Assembly (NCBI GenBank): GCA_018268715.1
Contig: JAFDVZ010000016.1
Span: forward strand, 124,001-188,000
Direction of reading: 5' to 3'
DNA length: 64,000 bases
Source of the DNA: Acidobacteriota bacterium
Lineage (GTDB): Bacteria > Acidobacteriota > Terriglobia > Bryobacterales > Bryobacteraceae
The notes under the pieces are model-generated. The model was not told where the DNA came from. It saw only the letters and a program-made list of their open reading frames with translations, and did not search any database. A program made the translations under genes and the position numbers. This document shows, piece after piece, positions 36,139-45,749 of this stretch. Each line of letters opens with the position of its first letter. Position 1 is the first letter of the stretch.

Positions 36139-36156
36139 AACCGTTCCGTAACGGTT
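36139..36156. promoter_or_regulatory. inverted repeat in the divergent regulator/TonB-receptor spacer
   Basis: AACCGTT (36139-36145) and AACGGTT (36150-36156) form a perfect 7-base inverted repeat with a 4-base spacer CCGT. It lies about 63 bases upstream of the TonB receptor start and 75 bases from the regulator start, a position suited to an operator controlling either gene. The neighbouring membrane-anchored regulator is the obvious candidate binder, but this is inference. Confidence 0.4.
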
Positions 36157-36218
36157 CCGCTTCTGGTTGGACCTCTCCGCCCACCCATACACTTGAGGTG
36201 TTTGTAAGGAGTCTTTGC

Positions 36219-39200
36219 ATGAGTGTGCCTCGTATACGAGCCGGCCTTGCCGTCGGCTGCCTCCTGATTCTCGCTGCATCGTTTCCCGCCTCCGCCCAGG
36301 ATCCCCGGGGCGCCGTCGTCGGCCGGGTCGCCGACACATCGGGTGCGGTAATTCCGAATGCCGAAGTTCGAATCACCAATGACGATACCGGAGTGGCTGT
36401 CACCGCCAAGGCGAACGGCTCCGGAAATTTCATCCTTCCCTATCTGCTTGCGGGTCAATACACCCTGACCTGCGAGACCGAGGGCTTCAAGAAGTGGGTC
36501 CGCCAGGGAATCCAGGTCCGCATTCAGGACACGGTGGAAGTCAACATTGATCTCCAGGTCGGCACGGCCTCGGAGACGGTTGAAGTTAAGGACACGACGC
36601 CCCTGCTCGCCACCGCCGAAGCCTCGCTCGGCCAGGTGATCGACACCCGCCGTGTTCTTGAACTGCCCCAGTTCGCCGGCAACGCCATGGACCTTGTCCA
36701 CCTGGCGCCCGGAACCGTCAATGGCACCAACCTTCGTCTCCGCAAGGCCGGATTCAACTCCGCGCCGTCCACCTTCTCCACCGACGGCGGCGGAAACAAC
36801 CAGAACGAGTTCATGATCGACGGCGTGTCCAATACTTATTCCGACGGCACGGCCCCGCGCGTGGCATTCTCCCCGCCGCAGTTCGCCATTGCGGAGTTCA
36901 AGGTGCAAACCTCGGCCTTTGACGCCTCCCTGGGACACACCATGGGCAGCACGGTCAACCTGTCGTCCAAGTCTGGAACGAACGCCTTCCACGGCGAAGC
37001 GCACGAGTGGTTCCGCCACAGCGCCCTCGACGCGCCGACGCTCTTCCAGAACCGTTCCGGCCAGAAGATCTCCATCTATCAGGACAATCGCTACGGCTTC
37101 AGCGCCGGCGCCCCGATCTACATCCCCCACCTCTATAACGGAAAGAACCGGACGTTCTGGTTCTTTTGCTGGGAGGCCAATAAGTTCGGCAACCCCGACG
37201 CGGGCGGCAACGCCACCTCCTCGGTTCCCACCGCGCTGATGCATCAGGGCGACTTCTCGGAGTTCCTGGCGCTCGGGTCCAGTTACCAGCTCTACGACCC
37301 GCGCAGCACCCGCCTTCAGAACGGGAGCTACGTCCGCACCGCCATCCCGAACAACGTGATTCCCAAATCGCAGCTCGATCCCGTCGGCATGGCGCTGATG
37401 GGGCTGCTGCCGACGCCGAACCAGCCGGGCACCCGCGACTTCCGCAATAACTACTACCGCTCCGGCAAGGCGCTCGAGGACTACTGGGCCTGGATTGGCC
37501 GCTTCGACCACGCCTTCAGCGAGAGCCATCGCATCTTCATCCGCCTCCACCGCGACTATTGGCAGGAGGATAAGAACCGCGACTTCAACAACAGCGTCCG
37601 CGGCGTCATCCTGAATCGCAACAACAAGGGCATCGCCTTCGACGACGTTTACGTCTTCAACCCGAGCCTGCTGATGAACTTCCGCTACGGCCTGACCTTC
37701 CAGGACTTCCCGGAGCGGCGCGCCTCGCAGGGATTCGATCTCTCATCGCTCGGATTCTCCTCCCAGTTGATTTCCTTGCTGCCTGACAAAACTAAGGTGA
37801 CGCTGCCCAATACGGCGTTCGGCCAGTTCACCGGCATCTCCGCCTGGGAGTCGCAGGACGGTTACACCGCCTCCACCACGAACTCCTTCGTTGCCAACTT
37901 CACCAAACTCAAAGGCAACCACAACATCCGCTTCGGCCCCGAATTCCGCGTCTATCGCGAGAGCCGTAACCGTTACGGCCCGTCGTTGTCGCCGAACTTC
38001 ACCTTCAATACCGACTTTGTGAAAGCCACCGATACGTCTTCCGCGCCCACCGCGGGCGGAGAAATCGCGTCCATGCTACTGGGCGTTCCGGCCGGCAGCA
38101 TCACCAAAGTGGATAGCTACGTGGAGCAGGACAAGTACTGGGCGTTGTACGTCCAGGACGACTGGAAGATCACCACGCGCCTGACCCTCAACCTTGGCCT
38201 GCGCTGGGAGAACGAGTCGCCCATGACCGAGCGCTTCGACCGCTCCGCCATCCACTTTGCGGGTACGACGTCCAATCCCATCGAGGCCGCCGCGCGCGCC
38301 AACTACGCGACCGCCGGGCCCATCGCCGAACTGCCGCTCAGCTCCTTCAAGGTGCTTGGCGGACTCACCTACGCTAACGTCGCGCCGAACGGCCGCAACT
38401 ACTGGGACGGTGAGAAGGGGAACTTCAATCCCCGCATCGGCCTCGCCTATCAGTTCCGGCCGAAGACGATTGTGCGGGCCGGTTACGGGCTCTTCACCGG
38501 ATCGATCGGCGTCAATTACACGAACACCAACCTGACCGGCTATTCGCTGGCGACGCCCATCAACGCCTCGCTCGATAACGGTCTCACCTATGTCGCCAGC
38601 ATCTCGAATCCGTTTCCGAATGGGCTGCTCACCCCGCTTGGCAACAAGGGCGGCCTCACCACGAACCTGGGCCAGTCGGTAACGTTTTTCCCGGAGCACC
38701 GCAGCCATCCGTACTCCCAGCGCTGGAGCTTCGGCCTCCAGCAGGAGTTGCCCCAGAAGGTCCTGCTTGAAGTCTCCTACGTGGGCAATCGGAACACGCG
38801 CTTGAGCGTCAATCGCGAATTCAGCTTTACGCCGGCCCAATACCTGAGCACCTCGCCGACACGCGACCAGGCCACCATCGACTTCCTCGGCAAGAGCTTC
38901 ACGAATCCCTTCTACGGGTTGAACTCGGTCTACACCAAGACCATCACCCGCGCCAATCTCCTCAAGCCGTTCAACGAGTTCTCGAGTGTGCAGATCAACG
39001 GCGACCCCGCCGGCTACTCCTGGTATCACTCCTTGCAGGCCCGCTTTGAGCGGCGTTTTGCTAACTCCTGGACTGTCCAGTCCTCCTATACCTGGTCGAA
39101 AGCCATGGAGGCGGTCGAATTCCTGAACGCGCAGGATCCGATGCCGTATGAGAGTCTTGCCGGGCTCGACCGTACGCACCGGCTCACCGGTTCCGGCATC

Positions 39201-39707
39201 TGGGAAATCCCGGTCGGCCGCGGCCGGAAGTTCGGCTCCAATTGGAATAAGGCGGTGGACTTCGTGGCGGGCGGCTGGCAGTTGAGCGGCCTATATCAGC
39301 ACCAGAGCGGCGCGCCGCTCGGTTTTGGCAACCGCATCTTCACCGGCGACCTGCACAACATCGTGCTGCCGAACGATCAGAAGAGTCCCGACCATTGGTT
39401 CGTCCCCGCGGCCCAGGCGGGCTTTGAAACGAACGGATCGAAGCAGCTGGCCTCCAACCTTCGGGCGCTTTCGCTGCGCTTCAGTTCGGTCCGCGGCCCC
39501 AACCAGGACCGCTGGGATTTCGCGCTGATCAAGACCTTCCGGATCACCGAGCGCATCCACATGGACTATCGCGCGGAGACCTTCAACGCATTGAACCACC
39601 CCAATCTGTACGACCCAACCACGGACCCCACCAGCGCATCCTGGGGCGCCATCACCGGTCAGGACACACCGAGGTCCTGGCAGATGGCTCTCAAGCTGGG
39701 CTGGTAA
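36219..39707 (+). CDS. Oar-like TonB-dependent outer-membrane receptor
   Basis: 1162 residues, ATG 36219 with AAGGAG upstream. A signal peptide (CLLILAASFPASAQ) is followed by an N-terminal carboxypeptidase-regulatory-like domain (GAVVGRVADTSGAVIPNAEVRI... about 20-110), a plug domain (about 120-230; TVEVKDTTPLL, FMIDGVSNTYSDG) and a large beta-barrel. The barrel ends ...WQMALKLGW, with the aromatic C-terminal residue typical of outer-membrane barrels. Such receptors import large ligands, often oligosaccharides or peptides, in Acidobacteria. A strong terminator follows. The divergent membrane-anchored regulator may control it. Confidence 0.93.
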   Translation: MSVPRIRAGLAVGCLLILAASFPASAQDPRGAVVGRVADTSGAVIPNAEVRITNDDTGVAVTAKANGSGNFILPYLLAGQYTLTCETEGFKKWVRQGIQVRIQDTVEVNIDLQVGTASETVEVKDTTPLLATAEASLGQVIDTRRVLELPQFAGNAMDLVHLAPGTVNGTNLRLRKAGFNSAPSTFSTDGGGNNQNEFMIDGVSNTYSDGTAPRVAFSPPQFAIAEFKVQTSAFDASLGHTMGSTVNLSSKSGTNAFHGEAHEWFRHSALDAPTLFQNRSGQKISIYQDNRYGFSAGAPIYIPHLYNGKNRTFWFFCWEANKFGNPDAGGNATSSVPTALMHQGDFSEFLALGSSYQLYDPRSTRLQNGSYVRTAIPNNVIPKSQLDPVGMALMGLLPTPNQPGTRDFRNNYYRSGKALEDYWAWIGRFDHAFSESHRIFIRLHRDYWQEDKNRDFNNSVRGVILNRNNKGIAFDDVYVFNPSLLMNFRYGLTFQDFPERRASQGFDLSSLGFSSQLISLLPDKTKVTLPNTAFGQFTGISAWESQDGYTASTTNSFVANFTKLKGNHNIRFGPEFRVYRESRNRYGPSLSPNFTFNTDFVKATDTSSAPTAGGEIASMLLGVPAGSITKVDSYVEQDKYWALYVQDDWKITTRLTLNLGLRWENESPMTERFDRSAIHFAGTTSNPIEAAARANYATAGPIAELPLSSFKVLGGLTYANVAPNGRNYWDGEKGNFNPRIGLAYQFRPKTIVRAGYGLFTGSIGVNYTNTNLTGYSLATPINASLDNGLTYVASISNPFPNGLLTPLGNKGGLTTNLGQSVTFFPEHRSHPYSQRWSFGLQQELPQKVLLEVSYVGNRNTRLSVNREFSFTPAQYLSTSPTRDQATIDFLGKSFTNPFYGLNSVYTKTITRANLLKPFNEFSSVQINGDPAGYSWYHSLQARFERRFANSWTVQSSYTWSKAMEAVEFLNAQDPMPYESLAGLDRTHRLTGSGIWEIPVGRGRKFGSNWNKAVDFVAGGWQLSGLYQHQSGAPLGFGNRIFTGDLHNIVLPNDQKSPDHWFVPAAQAGFETNGSKQLASNLRALSLRFSSVRGPNQDRWDFALIKTFRITERIHMDYRAETFNALNHPNLYDPTTDPTSASWGAITGQDTPRSWQMALKLGW

Positions 39708-39728
39708 GTCCGTCACGCCCACCACACG

Positions 39729-39757
39729 ACAAGGCCGCTCAAACCGAGCGGCCTTGT
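39729..39757 (+). terminator. strong bidirectional hairpin terminator
   Basis: ACAAGGCCGCTC (39729-39740) and GAGCGGCCTTGT (39746-39757) pair perfectly over 12 bases around a 5-base loop (AAACC). It lies between the convergent TonB receptor gene and trpD and can serve both. Confidence 0.75.
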
Positions 39758-39793
39758 TCCATTTGCAGTGAATCCTTCGTCGCTAGAGCGGGC

Positions 39794-40834
39794 TCAGTGG
39801 CCGGCGCGAGCGCCCAGCCCGCGCGTGTACTCCGCCAGTCGCTCCAGCTTCGAACAGGCCGCCCCGCTATCCAGCGACTCCGCCGCCGCCGCCATCGCCT
39901 CGCGGGGAGTCGTGACCTTTCCGGATGCCATGAGCGCCGCGGCCGCATTCACCAGCACAACGTCGCGCCGCGGCCCCCGCTCGCCATGCAGGATACGGCG
40001 GACGATTTCGGCGTTCCGGGCGGGATCCCCGCCGGCCAGTTCCGCCAACCTGGCCCGAGACACTCCGAAATCGCGCGGCTCCCAGATCTGCTTGCCCACC
40101 TCCGTCCCGGTCACCTCGTACACCTGGGTCGGTTCCGTGGTGCTCACCTCGTCCAGACCATCGAAGCCGTGGACGATATAGGAGTGCTCAGTCCCGAGCG
40201 CCGCTAACGCATGCGCCATCAGTTCCGCCGCTTCGGGCGACGGCGCGCCGATCAGCTGCTTTCGGGCCCCGGCCGGATTCGTCAGCGGACCCAGCAGGTT
40301 AAACACCGTTCGCATCTTCAGCTCCGCCCGAGCCGGTTGCGCGTACTTCATCGCCGGATGGTGCGCCGGAGCGAAAAGGAATCCGATTCCCACCTCTCGG
40401 ATTGCTCCGGCCGTCTGCTCCGGCGTCAGGGTGATTCCGACGCCCAGCGCCTCCAGCACGTCCGCGCTACCGCACTTGCTCGAAAGCGACCGGTTGCCGT
40501 GCTTGGCTACCCGCACACCGGCGCCGGCCGCGGTCAACGCCGCCGCTGTCGAGATGTTGAACGTGCCCTGGGCGTCGCCGCCCGTGCCGCAGGTGTCGAT
40601 CAGCGGTTCCCCGTCTGCCTCCACCTCGACGCGCGCCGAGACGTCGCGCATGGCGGAGGCGAATCCCACCACCTCCTCCGGCTTCTCCCCCTTCATCTTC
40701 AGCGCCACCAGGAAGGCGGCGATTTGCGCCGTCGTGGCCTCGCCGGCAAGGATCAACGACATCGCCTCGCGGGCGGACTCGCGCGTCAACTCGCCACGGG
40801 CCGCAACCCGGTGCAGGAATGGGAGAAAGGCCAT
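39794..40834 (-). CDS. trpD: anthranilate phosphoribosyltransferase
   Basis: 346 residues, start ATG 40834 (MAFLPFLHRVAARGELTRESARE). Transfers phosphoribose from PRPP to anthranilate in tryptophan synthesis. The PRPP and glycine-rich motifs are present: DTCGTGGDAQGTFNIST (GTGGD at 83-87) and KHGNRSLSSKCGSADVLEALG (111-131). No other trp genes are in the window, so the pathway is scattered, or this gene is separated from an operon elsewhere. The frame is open to 40900, but the family starts at 40834. It is divergent from sucC with 64 bases between. Confidence 0.97.
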   Translation of the reverse strand: MAFLPFLHRVAARGELTRESAREAMSLILAGEATTAQIAAFLVALKMKGEKPEEVVGFASAMRDVSARVEVEADGEPLIDTCGTGGDAQGTFNISTAAALTAAGAGVRVAKHGNRSLSSKCGSADVLEALGVGITLTPEQTAGAIREVGIGFLFAPAHHPAMKYAQPARAELKMRTVFNLLGPLTNPAGARKQLIGAPSPEAAELMAHALAALGTEHSYIVHGFDGLDEVSTTEPTQVYEVTGTEVGKQIWEPRDFGVSRARLAELAGGDPARNAEIVRRILHGERGPRRDVVLVNAAAALMASGKVTTPREAMAAAAESLDSGAACSKLERLAEYTRGLGARAGH

Positions 40835-40898
40835 GTTATAGTGGGACTTCCGGCTTTTCTTCGAGCGTAGCATACCCTCTGGAAAGCAGGCCTTATCC

Positions 40899-42056
40899 AT
40901 GAAAATTCACGAGTATCAGGCAAAGGCGATTCTCGCCCGATATGCCGTTCCCGTGCCTCGCGGCAAGGTCGCGTTCACCGTCGATGAGGCGGAGGCTGCG
41001 GCCCGGGAACTCGGCGGAAGTGTTGTCGTCAAAGCGCAAATCCACGCCGGCGGCCGGGGAAAAGGCGGCGGCGTGAAGGTGGCCAAGGACGCGACGGAGG
41101 CGAGGGAACTCGCCAGCCGCATTCTGGGGATGACGCTGGTCACCCACCAGACCGGGCCGGAGGGTCGCGTGGTCAAGCGGCTGCTGATCGAAGAGACGCT
41201 GCCCATCGAGCGGGAACTCTACCTCGGCATCGTGCTCGACCGCGTGCAGGGCAAACCCGTCCTGATGGCCTCGGCCGCGGGCGGCATGGACATCGAGGAA
41301 GTGGCGGCCAAGACGCCCGAGAAGATCCTCAAGGCGACCATCGATCCGGGTCTCGGACTGCTGGCCTTCCAGGCCCGCAAGCTCGCCTTCGGCATCGGCA
41401 TCCCGGCGGCCTCGGTGAACGGCGCCGTGCAGGCCATGATGGCGCTCGCCAGGGCGTCGATGGACGTCGATGCGTCGCTCGCCGAAATCAACCCGTTCAT
41501 CCTCACCAAGGACGGCAAGGTCTACGCCCTCGACGCCAAGATCAACATCGACGATAACGCTCTGTACCGTCACAAGGACCTGATCGAATTGCGCGACCTC
41601 AACGAAGAGGATCCCCTGGAGGTCGAGGCGTCGAAGTTCGGCCTGAACTACATCAAGCTGGACGGCACGGTGGGCTGCATGGTGAACGGCGCGGGTCTCG
41701 CCATGGCCACCATGGACATCATTAAATACGCCGGCGGAAGTCCCGCGAACTTCCTGGACGTCGGCGGGGGCGCGAACGCCGAGCAGGTGAAGAACGCCTT
41801 CCGCATCCTGATTTCGGATACCAGCGTGAAGGCCGTGCTGATCAACATCTTCGGCGGCATTTTGCGGTGCGACACGCTGGCCAGCGGTGTTGTGGCCGCC
41901 GCGCGCGAGTTGAACATGCAGATCCCCATCGTGGTCCGCATGGAAGGCACGAACGTGGAACTGGGCCGGCAGATACTGAACGAATCCGGTTTGAAACTCA
42001 CGGTTGCCGACGGCATGAAGGACGCCGCGGAGAAAGTGGTGGCGTTGGCGAAATGA
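40899..42056 (+). CDS. sucC: succinyl-CoA ligase beta subunit
   Basis: 385 residues. The ATP-grasp subunit of the TCA-cycle enzyme making ATP (or GTP) from succinyl-CoA. It starts [20 protein letters not shown], the canonical SucC beginning, and contains [19 protein letters not shown] and [16 protein letters not shown]. It is the first gene of a compact eight-gene plus-strand operon and overlaps sucD by 4 bases (ATGA). Confidence 0.98.
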   Translation: MKIHEYQAKAILARYAVPVPRGKVAFTVDEAEAAARELGGSVVVKAQIHAGGRGKGGGVKVAKDATEARELASRILGMTLVTHQTGPEGRVVKRLLIEETLPIERELYLGIVLDRVQGKPVLMASAAGGMDIEEVAAKTPEKILKATIDPGLGLLAFQARKLAFGIGIPAASVNGAVQAMMALARASMDVDASLAEINPFILTKDGKVYALDAKINIDDNALYRHKDLIELRDLNEEDPLEVEASKFGLNYIKLDGTVGCMVNGAGLAMATMDIIKYAGGSPANFLDVGGGANAEQVKNAFRILISDTSVKAVLINIFGGILRCDTLASGVVAAARELNMQIPIVVRMEGTNVELGRQILNESGLKLTVADGMKDAAEKVVALAK

Positions 42057-42925
42057 GCGTACTGGTTAACGAAAATACTCGCCTGATCGTGCAGGGATTC
42101 ACGGGCAAGGAAGGCACGTTCCACGCCACGCAGGCCATCGCCTACGGGACCAACGTGGTCGGCGGCGTGGTGCCCGGCAAGGGCGGCTCGACGCACCTGG
42201 ACCGGCCCGTGTTCAACACGGTGGCCGACGCGGTGCGCGAGACCGGCGCAAACGCTAGCGTTATCTTTGTGCCGCCGCCATTCGCCGCCGAAGCGATCAT
42301 GGAGGCGGCCGACGCGGGCATCCCGCTGGTGGTCGCCATCACCGAAGGCATTCCGGCCATCGACATGGTGAAGGCTTGGGCGTTCCTCAAGGATCACCCG
42401 GCCACTCGCCTCATTGGGCCGAACTGTCCGGGCATTATCTCGCCGGGCAAGTGCAAGATCGGCATCATGCCGGCGCACATCCACAAGCCGGGCCACGTCG
42501 GCGTCGTGTCCCGCTCGGGCACGCTGACCTACGAGGCGGTGGGCCAGTTGACCAAGCTCGGCATCGGGCAGTCCACCTGCATCGGCATCGGCGGCGATCC
42601 CATCATCGGCACTACGTTCCTCGACGCCCTGACGCTGTTCAATGAGGATCCGGACACCCACGCCATCATCATGATCGGCGAAATCGGCGGCAACGCGGAA
42701 GAGACCGCCGCCGCCTACATCAAGGCGAACGTGAAGAAGCCGGTGGTCGGTTTCATCGCGGGTCAGACGGCGCCTCCGGGCCGCCGCATGGGCCACGCCG
42801 GCGCGATTATTTCGGGCGGTTCCGGCAAGGCGTCTGACAAAATCGCCGCCATGCAGGACGCGGGCGTCACCGTGTGCCCCACTCCGGCCGACCTCGGGGA
42901 GAAGATCCGCGAGCGGCTGCAATAA
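42053..42925 (+). CDS. sucD: succinyl-CoA ligase alpha subunit
   Basis: 290 residues, start ATG 42053 overlapping the sucC stop. Carries the CoA-binding Rossmann domain ([19 protein letters not shown]) and the phosphohistidine loop [10 protein letters not shown] (His248), the residue phosphorylated during catalysis. Forms the heterodimer or tetramer with SucC. Both subunits look complete. Confidence 0.98.
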   Translation: MSVLVNENTRLIVQGFTGKEGTFHATQAIAYGTNVVGGVVPGKGGSTHLDRPVFNTVADAVRETGANASVIFVPPPFAAEAIMEAADAGIPLVVAITEGIPAIDMVKAWAFLKDHPATRLIGPNCPGIISPGKCKIGIMPAHIHKPGHVGVVSRSGTLTYEAVGQLTKLGIGQSTCIGIGGDPIIGTTFLDALTLFNEDPDTHAIIMIGEIGGNAEETAAAYIKANVKKPVVGFIAGQTAPPGRRMGHAGAIISGGSGKASDKIAAMQDAGVTVCPTPADLGEKIRERLQ

Positions 42926-42944
42926 CAGGACTCACTACTCACAG

Positions 42945-43358
42945 ATGCAACGTACATTCGCAATCATCAAGCCGGACGCCGTCGCGGCCGGCCAGCAGGG
43001 CGAGATCATCTCGATCATCCTGCAGAACGGATTCAAGATCCTCGGCATGAAGCAGAAGCGGCTGTCGCGCGCCGACGCCGAGGGCTTCTACGCCGTTCAC
43101 GCGGGCAAGGGCTTTTTCGCCGAACTGGTCGACTTCATGACCGAAGGTCCGGTGGTGGTGCTGGCGCTCGAGCGCGAGGACGCCATCAAGAAGTGGCGCG
43201 AAGTGATGGGCGCCACCAATCCCGCCAACGCCGCCGAAGGCACCATCCGCAAGCGCTTCGCCGCCAGCGTCGGGCGCAACTGCGTGCATGGGTCCGATGC
43301 GCCGGAAACGGCCGCCGTCGAAATCCCGTTCTTTTTCGCAACCTCCGAACTGCTGTAA
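42945..43358 (+). CDS. ndk: nucleoside diphosphate kinase
   Basis: 137 residues. Balances nucleoside triphosphates by transferring the gamma phosphate through an active-site histidine: [10 protein letters not shown] with His115. The N-terminus [13 protein letters not shown] is canonical. It lies 19 bases after sucD, a pairing that supplies and redistributes the NTP made by SucCD; the association of the two is common in bacteria. Confidence 0.98.
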   Translation: MQRTFAIIKPDAVAAGQQGEIISIILQNGFKILGMKQKRLSRADAEGFYAVHAGKGFFAELVDFMTEGPVVVLALEREDAIKKWREVMGATNPANAAEGTIRKRFAASVGRNCVHGSDAPETAAVEIPFFFATSELL

Positions 43359-43367
43359 GCGGGCGCC

Positions 43368-44330
43368 GTGAAACTCGCGTTGATTGGATATGGGAACGTG
43401 GGCCGGGCCTTTGCGCGCCTGCTCGACGCCAGGCGCTCCACGTTCCCGTTCCGCATCGTGGCGATTCACACCGCGCGGCATGGTTCGGCCTACGGGCTGC
43501 GGGGCGGCGTTCCCGCTCCCCCGTTCGGTCCGCCGGCCGACTCGGTCGAGGAGTTCCTCGATCAATCGCGCGCCGAAGTGGCCGTCGAGTTGACCACCCT
43601 TAACCCCGCCACCGGCGAGCCAGCCATCGGGCACATCCGCGCGGCGTTCGCGCGCCGGATGCACGTCATCACGGCCAACAAGGGACCCATCGCGCACGCC
43701 TTCGCCTCGTTGCGTGAAGAGGCCGAGCGCGCGCTGGTCGAGTTCCGCTACGAATCCACCGTGATGGACGGCGCTCCCGTGTTCAACATGGTCCGAAACA
43801 ATTTGCCGGGAGTTCGTGTACTCGGATTCACCGGCGCGTTGAACTCCACCAGCAAACTCGTGATCGACGCCATGCGGCGCGGGCTGAGCTTCGACGATGG
43901 CGTCCGCGAGGCCCAGAAGATGGGTGTGGCGGAGGCCGACGCCAGTTACGACACCGACGGCTGGGATTCCGCCGCCAAGGGCGCCGCTCTCGCCAACGTG
44001 CTGATGGACGCGCGCGTGACGCCGCTCGACGTGGAGCGCCGCGGCATCGGCCGGCTCACTCCCGAGCGTGTGCGCGAACTCGCGGGAAACCGCAAACGTC
44101 CCGTCCTGATCACCCGCGGGCGCCTGTCCGGCGGCAAGGTGAAGGTCCGCGTCCGCGCCGAGGTGCTCGACGAAACCGACCCCCTCGCCACCGTGCAGGG
44201 AACTTCGAATATCATCCTGTTTCATACCGACCTGATGGGTACCGTGGGAACCGTCTCCATCGAGCCGGGCGTGGAGCAGACGGCCTACGGGGTATTCAGC
44301 GACCTGATCGACATCGCAAAAACAATATGA
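43368..44330 (+). CDS. homoserine dehydrogenase, short form without ACT domain
   Basis: 320 residues, start GTG 43368. An N-terminal NAD(P)-binding fold (LALIGYGNVGRAFARLL) and the catalytic/dimerisation region (GFTGALNSTSKLVIDAMRRG, AQKMGVAEADASYDTDGWDSAAKGAALANVLM) identify homoserine dehydrogenase of threonine/methionine synthesis. The C-terminal ACT regulatory domain of the long form is absent, so feedback inhibition by threonine is unlikely (inference). It lies 9 bases after ndk and overlaps the FAH gene by 4 bases. Confidence 0.9.
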   Translation: MKLALIGYGNVGRAFARLLDARRSTFPFRIVAIHTARHGSAYGLRGGVPAPPFGPPADSVEEFLDQSRAEVAVELTTLNPATGEPAIGHIRAAFARRMHVITANKGPIAHAFASLREEAERALVEFRYESTVMDGAPVFNMVRNNLPGVRVLGFTGALNSTSKLVIDAMRRGLSFDDGVREAQKMGVAEADASYDTDGWDSAAKGAALANVLMDARVTPLDVERRGIGRLTPERVRELAGNRKRPVLITRGRLSGGKVKVRVRAEVLDETDPLATVQGTSNIILFHTDLMGTVGTVSIEPGVEQTAYGVFSDLIDIAKTI

Positions 44331-45181
44331 AGCTGATCCGTTTCGAACATGGCGGCGGGATTTTCGCCGGGGTGTTGCGGGGCGATTCCATCGCTCCGGT
44401 GACCGAGATCAACGCCCGCAAGGGAACGCGCGCGCCGGACGACCTGCTGGCCATCATCCAGTCGGGCGATCTCGACCCGTTGCGCGATCTGTCGGGCGTG
44501 GCCACCGTGCCGGTCACCGAAGTGAAGCCGGTGCTGCCCTACGACATGCCGCCCAAGATCTGGTGCATCGGCCTGAACTACAAGTCGCACGCCGCCGACA
44601 TCAACGCCGTCCAGCCGGAGGAGCCGGGCAGTTTCATGAAGCCCGCGTCCTGCATGTTCCCTCCCGGCGGAGACATCATTCTGCCGCCGCCCGCGGTGTC
44701 GGACGACGTCGACGCGGAAGGCGAACTGGGCGTCATCATCGGAAAGAAGTGCCGTTTCGTGCCGGCCGGCGACGTTCCGGGCGTAATCTTCGGCTATACG
44801 ACGACGCTCGATCTGACGGCGCTCGACGTGTTGCGCCGCAATCCGCGCTACCTGACGCGTGCCAAGAGCATCGATACGTTCTTCAGTTTCGGCCCGGTCA
44901 TCGTCACCGCCGACGAGGTCGCCGACGTCGATCAACTCGAAGTCGTCACGGAGCACAACGACGGCGTCTGCTCCCGCGACTTCGTCTACAACATGCATCA
45001 CCGGCCCTATGAGCTGGTGCGTTTCCACAGCGACTATTTCACCCTGAACCCCGGCGATCTGATTTCCACCGGCTGTCCCAAGGGCGCGCGGATCAAGCCG
45101 GGCGACCGCGTCCGCTCGCGCATCGAAGGCGTCGGCCAACTGAACGCCCGCGTGTTGGGACCGGAGGCGTTCCGGCATTGA
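44327..45181 (+). CDS. fumarylacetoacetate hydrolase-family protein
   Basis: 284 residues, ATGA overlap with the homoserine dehydrogenase gene. The FAH fold is clear: PPKIWCIGLNYKSHAADINA, MFPPGGDIILPP, the metal-binding VDAEGELGVIIGKK (acidic ligands) and SKSIDTFFSFGP-like KSIDTFFSFGPVIVTADE, ending GDLISTGCPKGA. Family members are Mg-dependent C-C hydrolases, decarboxylases or isomerases (5-oxopent-3-ene-dioate, acylpyruvate, oxaloacetate). The exact substrate is not decided; oxaloacetate or acylpyruvate action would fit beside TCA genes (inference). Confidence 0.9.
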   Translation: MKLIRFEHGGGIFAGVLRGDSIAPVTEINARKGTRAPDDLLAIIQSGDLDPLRDLSGVATVPVTEVKPVLPYDMPPKIWCIGLNYKSHAADINAVQPEEPGSFMKPASCMFPPGGDIILPPPAVSDDVDAEGELGVIIGKKCRFVPAGDVPGVIFGYTTTLDLTALDVLRRNPRYLTRAKSIDTFFSFGPVIVTADEVADVDQLEVVTEHNDGVCSRDFVYNMHHRPYELVRFHSDYFTLNPGDLISTGCPKGARIKPGDRVRSRIEGVGQLNARVLGPEAFRH

Positions 45182-45747
45182 AGACGGCCATCTTCGGCGG
45201 CACGTTCGATCCGGTCCATTGCGCGCATCTCACCGTCGCGCGGGAGGCCGCCCTCGGGTTCGGAATCGACAAGGTGCTGTTCGTCGTCGCCGCCAATCCC
45301 CCCCACAAGCCGAACGCCACGCACGCGCCCTTCGAGGACCGTTACCGGATGGTGGAACTCGCCTGTGAGGGTGAGCCGCTGTTTGCCCCATCCCGCCTCG
45401 AGGAGGGCGCAGAACGCAGCTACTCCATTCATACGATCGAGCGTGTTCGCGCCGGACTCGGGTCCGACGACGCGCTGCTGTTCATCATCGGCGCCGACGC
45501 CTTCGCCGAAATCGAGTCGTGGCGCCGCTGGCGCGACGTGATGCAGGCGGTGGAGTTCATCGTCGTCACCCGCCCGGGCCACGTCTACCGCACGCCGGTC
45601 GGCGCCCGCGTGCATCGTCTCGATACGCTGGCGTTGCCGGTGTCGTCCACCGACCTCCGGCGTCGTCTCGGAGCGGGAGAGCAGCCCGCGGAGCTGCCGT
45701 CTCCGGTCTATCGCTACATTCTCGACAAGCATCTGTACGGAGCTTGA
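45178..45747 (+). CDS. nadD: nicotinate-nucleotide adenylyltransferase
   Basis: 189 residues, TTG start 45178 overlapping the preceding TGA (TTGA). Makes deamido-NAD from nicotinate mononucleotide and ATP. The nucleotidyl-transferase motif GGTFDPVHCAH is at the N-terminus and the C-terminal VSSTDLRRRL provides the ISSTxIR-like motif. Length fits. In many bacteria it neighbours obgE, proA or rsfS; here it sits in a mixed metabolic operon. Confidence 0.96.
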   Translation: MKTAIFGGTFDPVHCAHLTVAREAALGFGIDKVLFVVAANPPHKPNATHAPFEDRYRMVELACEGEPLFAPSRLEEGAERSYSIHTIERVRAGLGSDDALLFIIGADAFAEIESWRRWRDVMQAVEFIVVTRPGHVYRTPVGARVHRLDTLALPVSSTDLRRRLGAGEQPAELPSPVYRYILDKHLYGA

Positions 45748-45749
45748 AC

